Positions 48,913 to 57,093 of a stretch of 64,000 nt of DNA are shown here, piece by piece; the first letter of the stretch is position 1; every line of letters starts with the position of its first letter. The position numbers and the translations under genes were made by a program. The notes under the pieces are model-generated. The model had not been told where the DNA came from, did not search any database, and was given only the letters and a program-made list of their open reading frames with translations. The DNA is from Pseudomonas sp. S35 (GTDB taxonomy: Bacteria; Pseudomonadota; Gammaproteobacteria; Pseudomonadales; Pseudomonadaceae): positions 2,232,001 through 2,296,000 of the forward strand of contig NZ_CP019431.1 of NCBI RefSeq assembly GCF_009866765.1, written 5' to 3'.

Positions 48913-49626
48913 ATGCGTGATGAGGCAATCAAGGCGGTGACATCCATCGGCCTGGCGCTGCAAGAGCAGATCGACCATGGACTGTTGCCGCCCGCAAGCA
49001 AACTACCCGCCGAGCGCAAGCTCAGCGAGTTGTTCGGTACCACCCGAATTACCGTGCGCGAGGCCTTGTTACAGCTCGAAGCCCAAGGGCAGATTTATCG
49101 CGAGGAGCGCCGTGGCTGGTTCGTCTCGCCGCCGCGATTGGCCTACAACCTGATGCAGCGCAGCCACTTTCACGCGATGGTCAACGACCAGGGGCGCGTG
49201 GCCTCCACCGAAGTGATTTCTGCGCGGCTGCAACCGGCATCGGCGGCGGTGTGCGCGTGGCTGCAACTGCCGGCATTGTCCAGCGTGATCCAGATCTGCC
49301 GGAGTCGGCGCATCGATGGGCGTTTGGTGTTGTATGTGGAGCACTACCTGAACCCGCAGTATTTTCCGGGGATTCTTGAGTGCGACTTGAATCAGTCGAT
49401 GACTGAACTGTATGCGCGCAAGTACGACTTGCACTACGGACGAGTGCGTTTTGAGATTGTGCCGACATCCTTGCCCGTAGAAGCCGCCGCCGCGCTGCGC
49501 GTGTCGGTGGGCAGCCCGGGCTTGCGCATCGCCCGGGTCAACTATGACCAGCACCAGCGGTTGATCGATTGCGATCTGGAGTTCTGGCGGCATGATGCCA
49601 TCCACGTCGGAGTGGATGTCGTTTAA
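48913..49626 (+). CDS. GntR-family regulator with UTRA domain
   Basis: 237 residues. Winged HTH at about 10-72: LQEQIDHGLLPPASKLPAERKLSELFGTTRITVREALLQLEAQGQIYREERRGWFVS. The UTRA ligand-binding domain lies at about 85-235 (ICRSRRIDGRLVLYVEHYLNP). UTRA senses small ligands, for example phosphonates or sugars in characterised members. It is divergent from the importer operon, and both promoters carry a GGTCTAG motif. The ATG at 48913 is preferred over the TTG at 48910. Confidence 0.9.
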   Translation: MRDEAIKAVTSIGLALQEQIDHGLLPPASKLPAERKLSELFGTTRITVREALLQLEAQGQIYREERRGWFVSPPRLAYNLMQRSHFHAMVNDQGRVASTEVISARLQPASAAVCAWLQLPALSSVIQICRSRRIDGRLVLYVEHYLNPQYFPGILECDLNQSMTELYARKYDLHYGRVRFEIVPTSLPVEAAAALRVSVGSPGLRIARVNYDQHQRLIDCDLEFWRHDAIHVGVDVV

Positions 49627-49693
49627 CCACCTCCTGGGGCCGCTTCGCGACCCAGCGCAGGGCAAGCCTGCTCACCACAGCAGGGCCGAGCGG

Positions 49694-50608
49694 TTAGGGC
49701 ATGAGGGTTTTGATCACCTGATCCACATTGGTTTGCAGCTCCGTCACCGGGTCCGCGCCGTCGACGTTCAGCACCAGCAACTTGGAGCCACCTGCCGTGA
49801 TGGCGGCTTTGACCGCCTCGTTCGGCTGACGATGGTGCAGCACCACGGCCACGTCGTTGTCCTTCAATTGGGCACTGAGTGTCTGTAACGCTTCAGGCGT
49901 CCAATCGGCATCCGGCCGTGCATCGGTGCTGACCAGTTCCAGGTTCAGGCTGCTGACCAGATACCCAAAGTGATCGCTCAGGCTGACCACACTCAGGTTG
50001 TCGGCCTTGGCCAGTCGCGCTTCGCTGTCGGCGGTGAGCTTGAGCAGGCGTTGCTTGAGCACAGCCAGGTTGGCGTCGATCTTCGCCTTGGCGCCCGGTG
50101 CCAGGCGCCCCAGGTCGGTAGCCAACACATCGGCCATGCGCCCCAGGTTATTGCTCGACTGCCACGGCTGGCTGTTCAAACCGTCGGTAACGCCGGGTTG
50201 TACGGCGATGCCTGGCAAGCCGCCATCCACCGGGCGTGCAGCGTCGACTTCGACAATCCGGATGTTGCTGCGCCGAGCTACCGGGTACAGCGGGTCATCC
50301 GCCCACAGCGAACGCAGGCCGATGGCCGCGTCCGCGTCCTGGGCCAGCGCACTCAGTGCCGGAGCGCCACGGCCGGTGAAATACGACACCTGCCGCGAGC
50401 CCGGCAGGTTGGCCGGGGCTGCACGCTCCAACTGCACGTCGGTGCCCTTGAGCAGCACCTCGGCCAGGCCATAGGTGATCGGCAGTGACGCCAGCACCTT
50501 GATCGGTTTGGCGGCGTGGGCCGCCGGCTTGACGGGCTCGGCGGCCATCAGCGGGGCAGTGATTAAACAGGCGATGGCCAAGGCCAGAGGCTGAAGAACA
50601 GAGCGCAT
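49694..50608 (-). CDS. fpvF: Periplasmic binding protein FpvF
   Basis: 304 residues, signal peptide MRSVLQPLALAIACLITAPLMAA. Cluster A-1/ZnuA-like metal-binding protein fold (SLPITYGLAEVLLKG, then a central region and SLSDHFGYLVSSLNLELV), though a typical His-rich loop is absent. Eighth gene of the operon whose order matches fpvGHJKCDEF of P. aeruginosa, where FpvF binds pyoverdine and ferripyoverdine and works with FpvC. The ATG overlaps the permease stop by one base (TAATG). Confidence 0.88.
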   Translation of the reverse strand: MRSVLQPLALAIACLITAPLMAAEPVKPAAHAAKPIKVLASLPITYGLAEVLLKGTDVQLERAAPANLPGSRQVSYFTGRGAPALSALAQDADAAIGLRSLWADDPLYPVARRSNIRIVEVDAARPVDGGLPGIAVQPGVTDGLNSQPWQSSNNLGRMADVLATDLGRLAPGAKAKIDANLAVLKQRLLKLTADSEARLAKADNLSVVSLSDHFGYLVSSLNLELVSTDARPDADWTPEALQTLSAQLKDNDVAVVLHHRQPNEAVKAAITAGGSKLLVLNVDGADPVTELQTNVDQVIKTLMP

Positions 50609-51507
50609 TATCCAAGGTTCCCTTTGAGGCTGGGCACGGTGCCGCGCGCGATGGCGGCAAGGGCAAAGGCGATACCGGCCATCAGAATGATCGCGGCACC
50701 GGAGGGGATGGGCAGGTCGAAAACGATCGGCAGCAGGATCCCGCACAGGGTGCTGACGGTGGCGATTACCACCGAGATCCAGAAGAAGCCTTTGAGCGAC
50801 TGGCTCAACAGGCGGGCGGCGGCGGCGGGAATCACTAGCAGCGCGCCGACCAGGATCGCGCCGATGACCTTGACTGCTGCGACGGTGATCAGCGTCACCA
50901 GGATCACGAACAGGTAATCCAGGGTCTTCACCGCCACCCCGCGCACTGCGGCCAGTTGCGGGTTGAAACTGGCCAGCATGATGCGGTTGTACAGCGGCAG
51001 CGCCAGGGCCATCACCAGCGAGCCGACAATCGCCAGCACCAGCAGGTCATTGCCGTTGACCGTCAACACCGAGCCGAACAGCACGTTCTCAAGGATGTGC
51101 ACGTTGATCTTGCCCGCCAGGATCAGCAGCAGGCTCGCGCCCAACGCCAGGGACACCGACAGGAACACGCCGATCAAGGTATCCGGCGCCAGGCCGGTAC
51201 GGTTGCGCAGGTAGTTGAGCAGGATGCCGAACAGCAGGCAGTAACCGAACAGGCTGCCATAGGGGCCGGTATAGGGTTCGCCGAGCAGGATGCCCACGGC
51301 CACGCCGGTCAGTGCGGCATGGCCGACGGCTTCGGAGAAAAACGCAAAGCGCTTGACCACCACCAGCGTACCCAGGCCGCCGAGCACCGGGCCGATCAGC
51401 AAGCCGGCGAGCAGGGCATTGACCACAAAACCATAGGCCAGCGCCTCCGGCAGGTAACCGGACGAGGCCCAGCCCTGGACCATCAGGCGAAACGCTTCAT
51501 AACTCAT
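50608..51507 (-). CDS. fpvE: Metal ABC transporter permease FpvE
   Basis: 299 residues, about eight to nine membrane helices, ABC-3 (ZnuB/MntB) family: GLGTLVVVKRFAFFSEAVGHAALTGVA near residue 48 and KVIGAILVGALLVIPAAAARLLSQSLK near residue 220. It would carry the iron released from ferripyoverdine across the inner membrane. ATG 51507 overlaps the ATPase stop (ATGA); the frame to 51660 lies within the ATPase gene and was rejected. Confidence 0.9.
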   Translation of the reverse strand: MSYEAFRLMVQGWASSGYLPEALAYGFVVNALLAGLLIGPVLGGLGTLVVVKRFAFFSEAVGHAALTGVAVGILLGEPYTGPYGSLFGYCLLFGILLNYLRNRTGLAPDTLIGVFLSVSLALGASLLLILAGKINVHILENVLFGSVLTVNGNDLLVLAIVGSLVMALALPLYNRIMLASFNPQLAAVRGVAVKTLDYLFVILVTLITVAAVKVIGAILVGALLVIPAAAARLLSQSLKGFFWISVVIATVSTLCGILLPIVFDLPIPSGAAIILMAGIAFALAAIARGTVPSLKGNLG

Positions 51508-52250
51508 TGCGCCGCGCTCCGAGGGTGGGTGGAAAACAGGGTCAGCAGGCGGTCCGGGGTCAGCGCCTCTTTCGGGGTGGCGTCGAACAGTACGCGGCGG
51601 TTTAGGCCGGTGACGCGGTCGGCCAGACGGCCAACGGCTTCCAGGTCGTGTTCGATCCACAGCACGGTGATCCCGGCCACACGCCAGTCACTGAGCAGGC
51701 GTTCGAACACCTGGATGCCGGCTTCATCGAGTGCCGACATCGGTTCATCCAGCACCAGCAACTGCGGCGCCGGGATCAGGCCCTGGGCCAACAACACGCG
51801 CTGACGCTCGCCGCCAGACAACGCGCCCATGCGCCGCTTGCGTTTATCCTGCATGCCGACCCGCTCCAGAGCCTCGCCAATCGCCGCGGCGTAATGCTTG
51901 GACAAACCCAGGAACGCAGGGCGCCGCTGGCACATGGCAGCCATGAAGTCGTCGACGGTCATCGGTAAACCGCGGTCGAATTCCAGCGCCTGGGGCACAT
52001 AGCCGATGGTACCGGGCGTGGTTGGCCACTGCAGGCGCAACTGGCCCTGGTGCGGTGTTTGCCCCAGCAGGGTCTTGATCAGTGAGCTTTTGCCGCCGCC
52101 GTTGGGCCCGACCAGTGCATGGATGCTGCCCGGCTGTACCTGGAAACTCACGCCGTCGAGGATCACGGTGCGGCCCAGGGTCAGCGACACCTTGTCGAAC
52201 TCGAGCGTCGGGCCGACGCTGGCGACGTTCAGTTGTTCCGCTGCCGTCAT
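51504..52250 (-). CDS. fpvD: Metal ABC transporter ATP-binding protein FpvD
   Basis: 248 residues, ZnuC/MntA-like. Walker A GPNGGGKSS near 50 (second Gly replaces the usual Ala/Ser, still a P-loop), Q-loop GYVPQALEFD, signature LSGGERQRVLLAQGL, Walker B LLVLDEPMSALDEAG and switch IEHDLEAVG. Start and stop overlap both neighbours by four bases, so it is tightly coupled within the operon. Confidence 0.92.
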   Translation of the reverse strand: MTAAEQLNVASVGPTLEFDKVSLTLGRTVILDGVSFQVQPGSIHALVGPNGGGKSSLIKTLLGQTPHQGQLRLQWPTTPGTIGYVPQALEFDRGLPMTVDDFMAAMCQRRPAFLGLSKHYAAAIGEALERVGMQDKRKRRMGALSGGERQRVLLAQGLIPAPQLLVLDEPMSALDEAGIQVFERLLSDWRVAGITVLWIEHDLEAVGRLADRVTGLNRRVLFDATPKEALTPDRLLTLFSTHPRSAAQ

Positions 52251-53167
52251 TCGCCCGACTCCTGAATCGCCCGGACCACGGTGTTGAGGTTGCCGGTCAT
52301 TTCCACTTCGTACTTCTCGGCGCTGTATTCGCCGTAGGAAATATGTGACAGCGGGTACAGCTTGACCCCCGATTCACGCTGGATGGTGTCGACGTAGGTG
52401 GACGGGAAATCCATCTCCGAGAAGATCACCTTCACGTCCAGGGCGCGCAGTTCGTCGATGGTCTTCTTCAACTGGCTGGGGCTGGGCTCGATACCGTGGG
52501 CCGGCTCGACCACGGCGGTGACTTCCAGGCCGAATTCACGCAGCAGGTAGTCATAGGCGGCATGCACAGTGGCGACACGCAGGTCCGGATTGGGCGCGCT
52601 GGTGAGCTTGGCCAGGGCATCGGCACGCATCTGGCGCAGGCGTTTACCGTAGGCGCGGGCGTTCTGGGTGTAGGTCTTGGCGTTATCCGGGTCGAGCTTG
52701 CCCAGTTCGCGGGCGATGTTGTTGACCTGGGCAATCGAGGCGCTGATCGACAGGAAGGTGTGCGGGTTGACCACCTTGCCGGCACCGCGCGCGGCGTTGC
52801 CGGTGGCGGCCAGCAACGGCACGTTGGCGTTGGCTTCGATCACCGGGATGTCCGGGCGCTCGCTGGTGGCGATCATGCGGTCGGCGAAGTCGTCATGCCC
52901 TACGCCATTGAGCACGATCACATCGAGGGTGCCGATACGCTTGATGTCTTCGGCACGCGGCTCGTAGGCGTGGGGGTTGAAACCGGCTGGAATCAGCGGC
53001 ACGACCTCGGCCTTGTCGCCAACGATATTGGCCACGTAGCTGTAATAAGGGTGCAGCGTGATGCCGATGCGCAGGCGTTTAGCGGCCTCGGCATTGGCCA
53101 GCGGGGTGAGCATCAGGCTCAGCAGGCTGACCAGCAACAGACGTAACAGGGGAGATGAAATAGACAT
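52247..53167 (-). CDS. fpvC: Periplasmic metal-binding protein FpvC
   Basis: 306 residues. Signal peptide MSISSPLLRLLLVSLLSLMLTPLANA. Cluster A-1 metal-binding fold with the usual ligand region: HPYYSYVANIVGD, AGFNPHAYEPRAEDIKRIG, HTFLSISASIAQVNNI, and VHAAYDYLLREFGLEV. In P. aeruginosa FpvC takes the iron released by reduction of ferripyoverdine and hands it to FpvDE. ATG 53167 or the TTG at 53173 could be the start; a GAGAAG upstream fits either. Confidence 0.9.
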   Translation of the reverse strand: MSISSPLLRLLLVSLLSLMLTPLANAEAAKRLRIGITLHPYYSYVANIVGDKAEVVPLIPAGFNPHAYEPRAEDIKRIGTLDVIVLNGVGHDDFADRMIATSERPDIPVIEANANVPLLAATGNAARGAGKVVNPHTFLSISASIAQVNNIARELGKLDPDNAKTYTQNARAYGKRLRQMRADALAKLTSAPNPDLRVATVHAAYDYLLREFGLEVTAVVEPAHGIEPSPSQLKKTIDELRALDVKVIFSEMDFPSTYVDTIQRESGVKLYPLSHISYGEYSAEKYEVEMTGNLNTVVRAIQESGE

Positions 53168-53186
53168 GGGCAATCGGTCTTCTCGT

Positions 53187-53747
53187 TCAGTGACGGTGCT
53201 GGCGGGTAACGCCGGCGTCGAATTGCGCGACCACTTGCTGCCAGCCGGCGGCTATCAGCGCCTGGTCAGCAAGGTCGGTCGGGGCGGCGAGGTCTGTGCG
53301 GCGATTGAGCCAGATATCCGGCTCGGTGCCCTGCACGCGCATCAGCAGTGAACCGCTGGTGGTCGGCGCCTGGGTCAAGCCGACGTACGCCGAGGGTGCC
53401 AGCAGTTGCCAGCAATGATCGCCACGGCTGACTGAACTTGCGTCCTGGGCGAACGGCGCGAAGCCTTCTTCGGCCAGTTGCTCAGGCGTCGGCAGGGCGC
53501 TTTGCTCTTGTTGCAGCAAGTGGATTTCGTCGAGTGTCACCCGCAGGTCGGCGTAGATGCCTTGTTCGGCGGCACTCAGGTCGCGCCGGGCGTCCAACTG
53601 GTGGCTGGGCACGGCGGCCACTTCCTGGGATTCGCCGTGCAGTGCCACCACGGTACCGGCCATCGCGAGGATGATCAGGCACAGCAGCAGGACGTAGAGG
53701 GTTTCGTGACCTGCACCTGCGGGGCGTACAACCTGTGTCGTACTCAT
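53187..53747 (-). CDS. fpvK: FpvK, membrane-anchored accessory protein (DUF6162)
   Basis: 186 residues with one N-terminal membrane helix (about 16-36, LYVLLLCLIILAMAGTVVAL) and a periplasmic domain rich in Ala/Gln, with a helical stalk (ADLRVTLDEIHLLQQEQSAL). The family is known mainly from this operon. Position and size match FpvK, part of the complex that removes iron from pyoverdine in the periplasm. Start overlaps the previous stop (ATGA). Confidence 0.82.
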   Translation of the reverse strand: MSTTQVVRPAGAGHETLYVLLLCLIILAMAGTVVALHGESQEVAAVPSHQLDARRDLSAAEQGIYADLRVTLDEIHLLQQEQSALPTPEQLAEEGFAPFAQDASSVSRGDHCWQLLAPSAYVGLTQAPTTSGSLLMRVQGTEPDIWLNRRTDLAAPTDLADQALIAAGWQQVVAQFDAGVTRQHRH

Positions 53748-54067
53748 TGGGGCTGGATATCCGCTTGGTCGATTTCCACGACGTGGCCGGGGCCGGCGTC
53801 AAACAGCACATAGAACTCGGCGGAGGGTTTCTTGAAGGTCAGGGTCGAGTCCTGGCCGAGCTTGCCGGGTACCAGGATGGTTTCGTCGTAGCCGATGACA
53901 TCCAGGGTCACGCCGGGCGCACCGCTGCCATCGGAAAAACCGCCCTTGCACTGGATCTGCTCGCCGGGGATTTCCTTGCACTCGCACATCGGGTTGTGGG
54001 CCAGGGCTACGGTACTGAAACCTGCGCATAGCAACAGCGCAGCGCGGGACAGGCGCTTGATCATCAT
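53744..54067 (-). CDS. fpvJ: FpvJ, small periplasmic protein
   Basis: 107 residues. Signal peptide MMIKRLSRAALLLCAGFSTVALA, then HNPMCECKEIPGEQIQCKGGFSDG with three Cys that may bind metal or form disulfides, and a beta-rich end (TLTFKKPSAEFYVLFDAGPGH). Size, cysteines and position match FpvJ. AAGGAG sits 7 nt before the ATG at 54067, which overlaps the fpvH stop. Confidence 0.85.
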   Translation of the reverse strand: MMIKRLSRAALLLCAGFSTVALAHNPMCECKEIPGEQIQCKGGFSDGSGAPGVTLDVIGYDETILVPGKLGQDSTLTFKKPSAEFYVLFDAGPGHVVEIDQADIQPQ

Positions 54068-54600
54068 GGTTTGACTCCTTGCTTGTTCAGCCAGGCAATG
54101 GTGGCAGGCGAGGCCTGGCTCAGCGGGATGGAACCCTGGTGCATCGTGCCGTCCCAGCCTTCCATGGTGACCCACAGTTCGGCGTCGGCGGGCGTGCGTT
54201 CAGGGATGGGCAGGGCGGCTCCCATGCGGTACGGCGTGCCGAAGAAGATCACGCCGGCCGCACGCAGGCTGCGAGGCTTGCCGATGCGCAGGTAAGTGGC
54301 CTTGACCTGTTCGGCGCAGGTGGCGCACAGGGCGGCGTTGAAAAATTTCATCGGGCCGGCGGGGTCCGGGCTTGGGCCTTCATTGCGGAACTCGGCGAGG
54401 GTCAGGCTCCAGGGACCGACCTGCACTTCACCCGCAACACGCTCGCCGATACCCGCGTCACCGCGAAACAGCGCGGCGTCGGCGAAGTATTTGGGCATGA
54501 AACCCAGCGGGATCAGCAACAGCAGGACGTTGATATGGAAACGCCATTTCAGCCAGAAGGCCCGCAGGGGCGTCGGCGGTGTAGCTGCGACCTTGCTCAT
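54064..54600 (-). CDS. fpvH: FpvH, membrane-anchored accessory protein
   Basis: 178 residues. One membrane helix (about 20-40, WRFHINVLLLLIPLGFMPKYF) followed by a periplasmic domain with a CATC pair (NAALCATCAEQVKATYLRIG) suited to thiol redox or metal contact. Position matches FpvH, which helps the reductase FpvG. The start overlaps the fpvG stop by one base (TGATG). Public annotation sometimes calls it a thiamine pyrophosphate-binding protein; nothing here supports that. Confidence 0.83.
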   Translation of the reverse strand: MSKVAATPPTPLRAFWLKWRFHINVLLLLIPLGFMPKYFADAALFRGDAGIGERVAGEVQVGPWSLTLAEFRNEGPSPDPAGPMKFFNAALCATCAEQVKATYLRIGKPRSLRAAGVIFFGTPYRMGAALPIPERTPADAELWVTMEGWDGTMHQGSIPLSQASPATIAWLNKQGVKP

Positions 54601-55799
54601 CAGTGGGTCTCCGAGGTTTCAGCCTGCATGGCCGGGATGGAAACAGGCTTGCGCTGGGTCTTGGCCTCGCGCTTGAGGGCGTTGAGGGTGGCCAGGGCCG
54701 TGCGTTTGGTCCAGATCAGCAAACCGCTGAGGACCATCATGCTCAGTACCAGGCCGAAGAACGCCCAGATCAGCTTGATCCAGAGGCCGCCAAAGTCGCC
54801 GGTGTGCAGCGGGCGCATGGACTCGGTGACGAACTCCAGTTTTGTGCGGTCGGACAGCAGGTGCGACGAAGCGACTTCACCGTCATAAGGGTTGATCTGC
54901 GCGGTCTGGAACATCAACGGGTACCAACCTCGCCCACCGATCTGCAGGTGACTGTAGGCATTGAGGGGCATGTTGACGAAGCTCGTCTCCAGGCCAGGAA
55001 TGCGTTGGGTGGCGATCTTGATTGCTTCATCCACGCCAATCATCGGCGCCGGCACCCCTGGGCCGGAGGTCGGTACTTTTTCCCGTGCGATGACCGGGAT
55101 GACGGGCTCGCTGGAGATGGACACCTGGTTGTCCGACAGGATTGCCTCGATCAGAAACCAGGTACCCGTGATGGAAATCACGGCGATAAACCAGATCGAC
55201 CAGATACCGCTCAGGCGGTGGAAGTCCCCCCAAAAGATTCGCGCGCCGTGGCGAATACGCAGGGTCGGTTTGAGGAACCCCTTCCAGAAACGTTTGTAGA
55301 CCACCAGCCCGGTGACCAGTGAGGCCAGCAAGGGCAGGCCGAGCAACGACACCAGATACCAACCCCAGCTGTAGCCATTGGTGAACGGCACGAGCCACCA
55401 TCCGTGAAGGGCCCGGGTGAATTGCTGGAAGTCGAACGAGGGGCTGATGCCCTGGATTGCCCCGGTGTACGGGTTGGCATAGGCCGACACCGAACGCCCG
55501 TCGGGGTAGCTCAGAGCCACGTTCAAGGCAAAGTGTGATTCGTCCGGACGGCTGATTCTACGCACGATCACCTGGGGCTCGTCGCGCTTGATGGCGGCGA
55601 TCACCTGGTCGAAGCTCAGCGGTTCGGCGTCATCCGACGGCTTGCTCGCACGAATGTCCGGGTCGGCCAGCCAGACGATTTCCTGGCTGACCACCGCCAG
55701 GGTGCCGGTGACGCAGACGATCAGTACAAAGAACCAGATGGGCAGCGCCAGCCAGCTATGCACGAGAAACCAGAGTTTGGAGCGTGACTTCTTCGACAT
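54600..55799 (-). CDS. fpvG: FpvG, PepSY-type inner-membrane ferripyoverdine reductase
   Basis: 399 residues, four membrane helices of the PepSY_TM/FoxB-like family. Helix 1 LVHSWLALPIWFFVLIVCVTGTLAV and helices with HGWWLVPF, FHRLSGIWSIWFIAVI carry the conserved His residues expected to bind haem. Two periplasmic PepSY-like parts lie between helices. In P. aeruginosa FpvG reduces Fe(III) in ferripyoverdine, releasing Fe(II) so that pyoverdine can be recycled. It is the first gene of the operon; a Fur-like site lies about 96-114 bp upstream. Confidence 0.9.
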   Translation of the reverse strand: MSKKSRSKLWFLVHSWLALPIWFFVLIVCVTGTLAVVSQEIVWLADPDIRASKPSDDAEPLSFDQVIAAIKRDEPQVIVRRISRPDESHFALNVALSYPDGRSVSAYANPYTGAIQGISPSFDFQQFTRALHGWWLVPFTNGYSWGWYLVSLLGLPLLASLVTGLVVYKRFWKGFLKPTLRIRHGARIFWGDFHRLSGIWSIWFIAVISITGTWFLIEAILSDNQVSISSEPVIPVIAREKVPTSGPGVPAPMIGVDEAIKIATQRIPGLETSFVNMPLNAYSHLQIGGRGWYPLMFQTAQINPYDGEVASSHLLSDRTKLEFVTESMRPLHTGDFGGLWIKLIWAFFGLVLSMMVLSGLLIWTKRTALATLNALKREAKTQRKPVSIPAMQAETSETH

Positions 55800-55894
55800 G
55801 TGAATGAGGGTCTTGATCGGAGGGGGGGCGATGGAGGCCCGGAAAAGGCCAGTCGTAGCTTTTGCTGACGCGACAGGCTGTATCTAAATTAAGA

Positions 55895-55913
55895 CGGATG
55901 AGAATGAGAAATC
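55895..55913. promoter_or_regulatory. Fur-like site upstream of fpvG
   Basis: GATGAGAATGAGAAATCC contains overlapping NATNAT-type units (GATGAG, AATGAG, AAATCC), resembling half of a Fur box. It is weaker than the site before the ECF sigma gene but well placed for iron control of the fpv operon. Confidence 0.4.
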
Positions 55914-56068
55914 CCTAACCTGGATATGAAAGAAAATGTTTCAGGTTCACATTCGGTGCGCTTTTATCCCTGGATTGAATACGAAACATGTTCCAAACCA
56001 CCCCCCGAGCAGGCGTTGATGGGGCCCAGGCAGGGCGCTGACGGTGACCGCAATTACCCTGTGGCGAG

Positions 56069-56155
56069 TCAGCACAGGAAGGCCTCATCGGTGAACGGCG
56101 CGAGCACGGCACTGCGGCTGCCCATCACACTGCGCAGGTAGCGTTCCGGGTTGCC
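56069..56155 (-). pseudogene. C-terminal fragment of an unidentified gene
   Basis: In the minus frame a 28-residue stretch GNPERYLRSVMGSRSAVLAPF...ends at a TGA and looks like a real C-terminus, but a stop lies right before it and no upstream part exists between it and soxR. The remainder of 55914-56187 holds no recognisable gene. Confidence 0.3.
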
Positions 56156-56187
56156 TTAGCGGTGCCGGGCGGCTCCGACGAAAAAGC

Positions 56188-56628
56188 TCAAGTGGGCTCG
56201 AGCAATTGCGCACCGGGCCCGCGCTCGCCCAGCAGGTCATCCTGATTGCGCAGCGGGCATGCCTCCAGCGACAGGCAGCCGCAGCCGATGCAGCCGTTGA
56301 GCTTGTCGCGCAGCAGCATCAGTTTGTTGATGCGCTCATCCAGGTCTTCGCGCCACAGTGCCGACAAGCGCTCCCAGTCTTTGGCGGTGGGCGTGCGGCC
56401 ATTTGGCAGGGTCTGTAACGCCGCGCCAATTGTCGCCAACGGGATGCCCAGGCGCTGGGCGATCTTGATCACCACTACGCGACGCAATACATCCCGTGGA
56501 TAGCGCCGTTGATTGCCCGCGTTGCGATTGCTGGCGATCAGCCCCTTGGTTTCATAGAAGTGCAGGGCCGTGACGGCTACGCCGCTGCGGGCGGCCAGTT
56601 GGCCGACGGTGAGTTCCTTGCTAAACAT
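56188..56628 (-). CDS. soxR: Redox-sensitive transcriptional activator SoxR
   Basis: 146 residues. MerR-type [28 protein letters not shown] at about 7-33. A dimerisation helix follows, then the [2Fe-2S] cluster motif [14 protein letters not shown] (C-x2-C-x-C-x5-C) near residue 115-128, the diagnostic SoxR signature. In pseudomonads SoxR responds to redox-active compounds such as phenazines and activates efflux and monooxygenase genes, not SoxS. A SoxR box lies in the divergent promoter region. Confidence 0.95.
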   Translation of the reverse strand: MFSKELTVGQLAARSGVAVTALHFYETKGLIASNRNAGNQRRYPRDVLRRVVVIKIAQRLGIPLATIGAALQTLPNGRTPTAKDWERLSALWREDLDERINKLMLLRDKLNGCIGCGCLSLEACPLRNQDDLLGERGPGAQLLEPT

Positions 56629-56650
56629 GAAAGCTCCGATTAAGCGCTTG

Positions 56651-56670
56651 ACCTTGACTTAACTGGAGGT
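56651..56670 (+). promoter_or_regulatory. SoxR box in the promoter of the monooxygenase gene
   Basis: ACCTTGACTTAACTGGAGGT is a SoxR operator with the TTAA centre, sitting in a 19-bp spacer between TTGACC (56648-56653) and TACCCT (56673-56678). Such stretched spacing is typical of MerR-type activated promoters. Confidence 0.85.
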
Positions 56671-56727
56671 TTTACCCTGCGTGGCATCGAATCGCAAGAT
56701 TCTGCCTACAGAGGAAGGGGAGTGTTC

Positions 56728-57093
56728 ATGCAGGTATCCGAGAAGAATCGCAGCTTCACTCAACTGATCGAGTTCCATATCGAGCCCCAGCAGCAAGTGG
56801 CCCTGGTGGCAGCCTTGTCCACCCAAAGCGAGCGCCTGGCCCAAGGCCATGATGGCTTCCTCAGTGCCAGCGTGCAGGTCAGCGAAGACGGACGGCGGGT
56901 GCTTAATTACCTGCAATGGGCGTCCCGCGCGGATGGCGAAGCGGCCTTCAAGTGCTTTGAACAGGGCGAGGAAGATTTCTGGACGCTGATTCGCGCCCAT
57001 CAGGCCACGGCGGTGACCTTTGGTTCGTTCCAGGTACTGCGCAGTTTTGAGCGCAGTCACGACAATGCGTTGCACTGTCCTCTATATGGATAA
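56728..57093 (+). CDS. Antibiotic-biosynthesis-monooxygenase (ABM) domain protein
   Basis: 121 residues, ABM/dimeric alpha-beta barrel: FTQLIEFHIEPQQQVALVAALSTQSERLAQGHDGFLSASVQVS and VLNYLQWASRADGEAAFK. SoxR-regulated ABM genes are known in pseudomonads (PA2274-like). It may oxidise a quinone or phenazine-type compound. GGGGAG precedes the ATG at 56728; the GTG at 56722 is less likely. The 3' end overlaps the convergent sfnR stop by 12 bp. Confidence 0.88.
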   Translation: MQVSEKNRSFTQLIEFHIEPQQQVALVAALSTQSERLAQGHDGFLSASVQVSEDGRRVLNYLQWASRADGEAAFKCFEQGEEDFWTLIRAHQATAVTFGSFQVLRSFERSHDNALHCPLYG

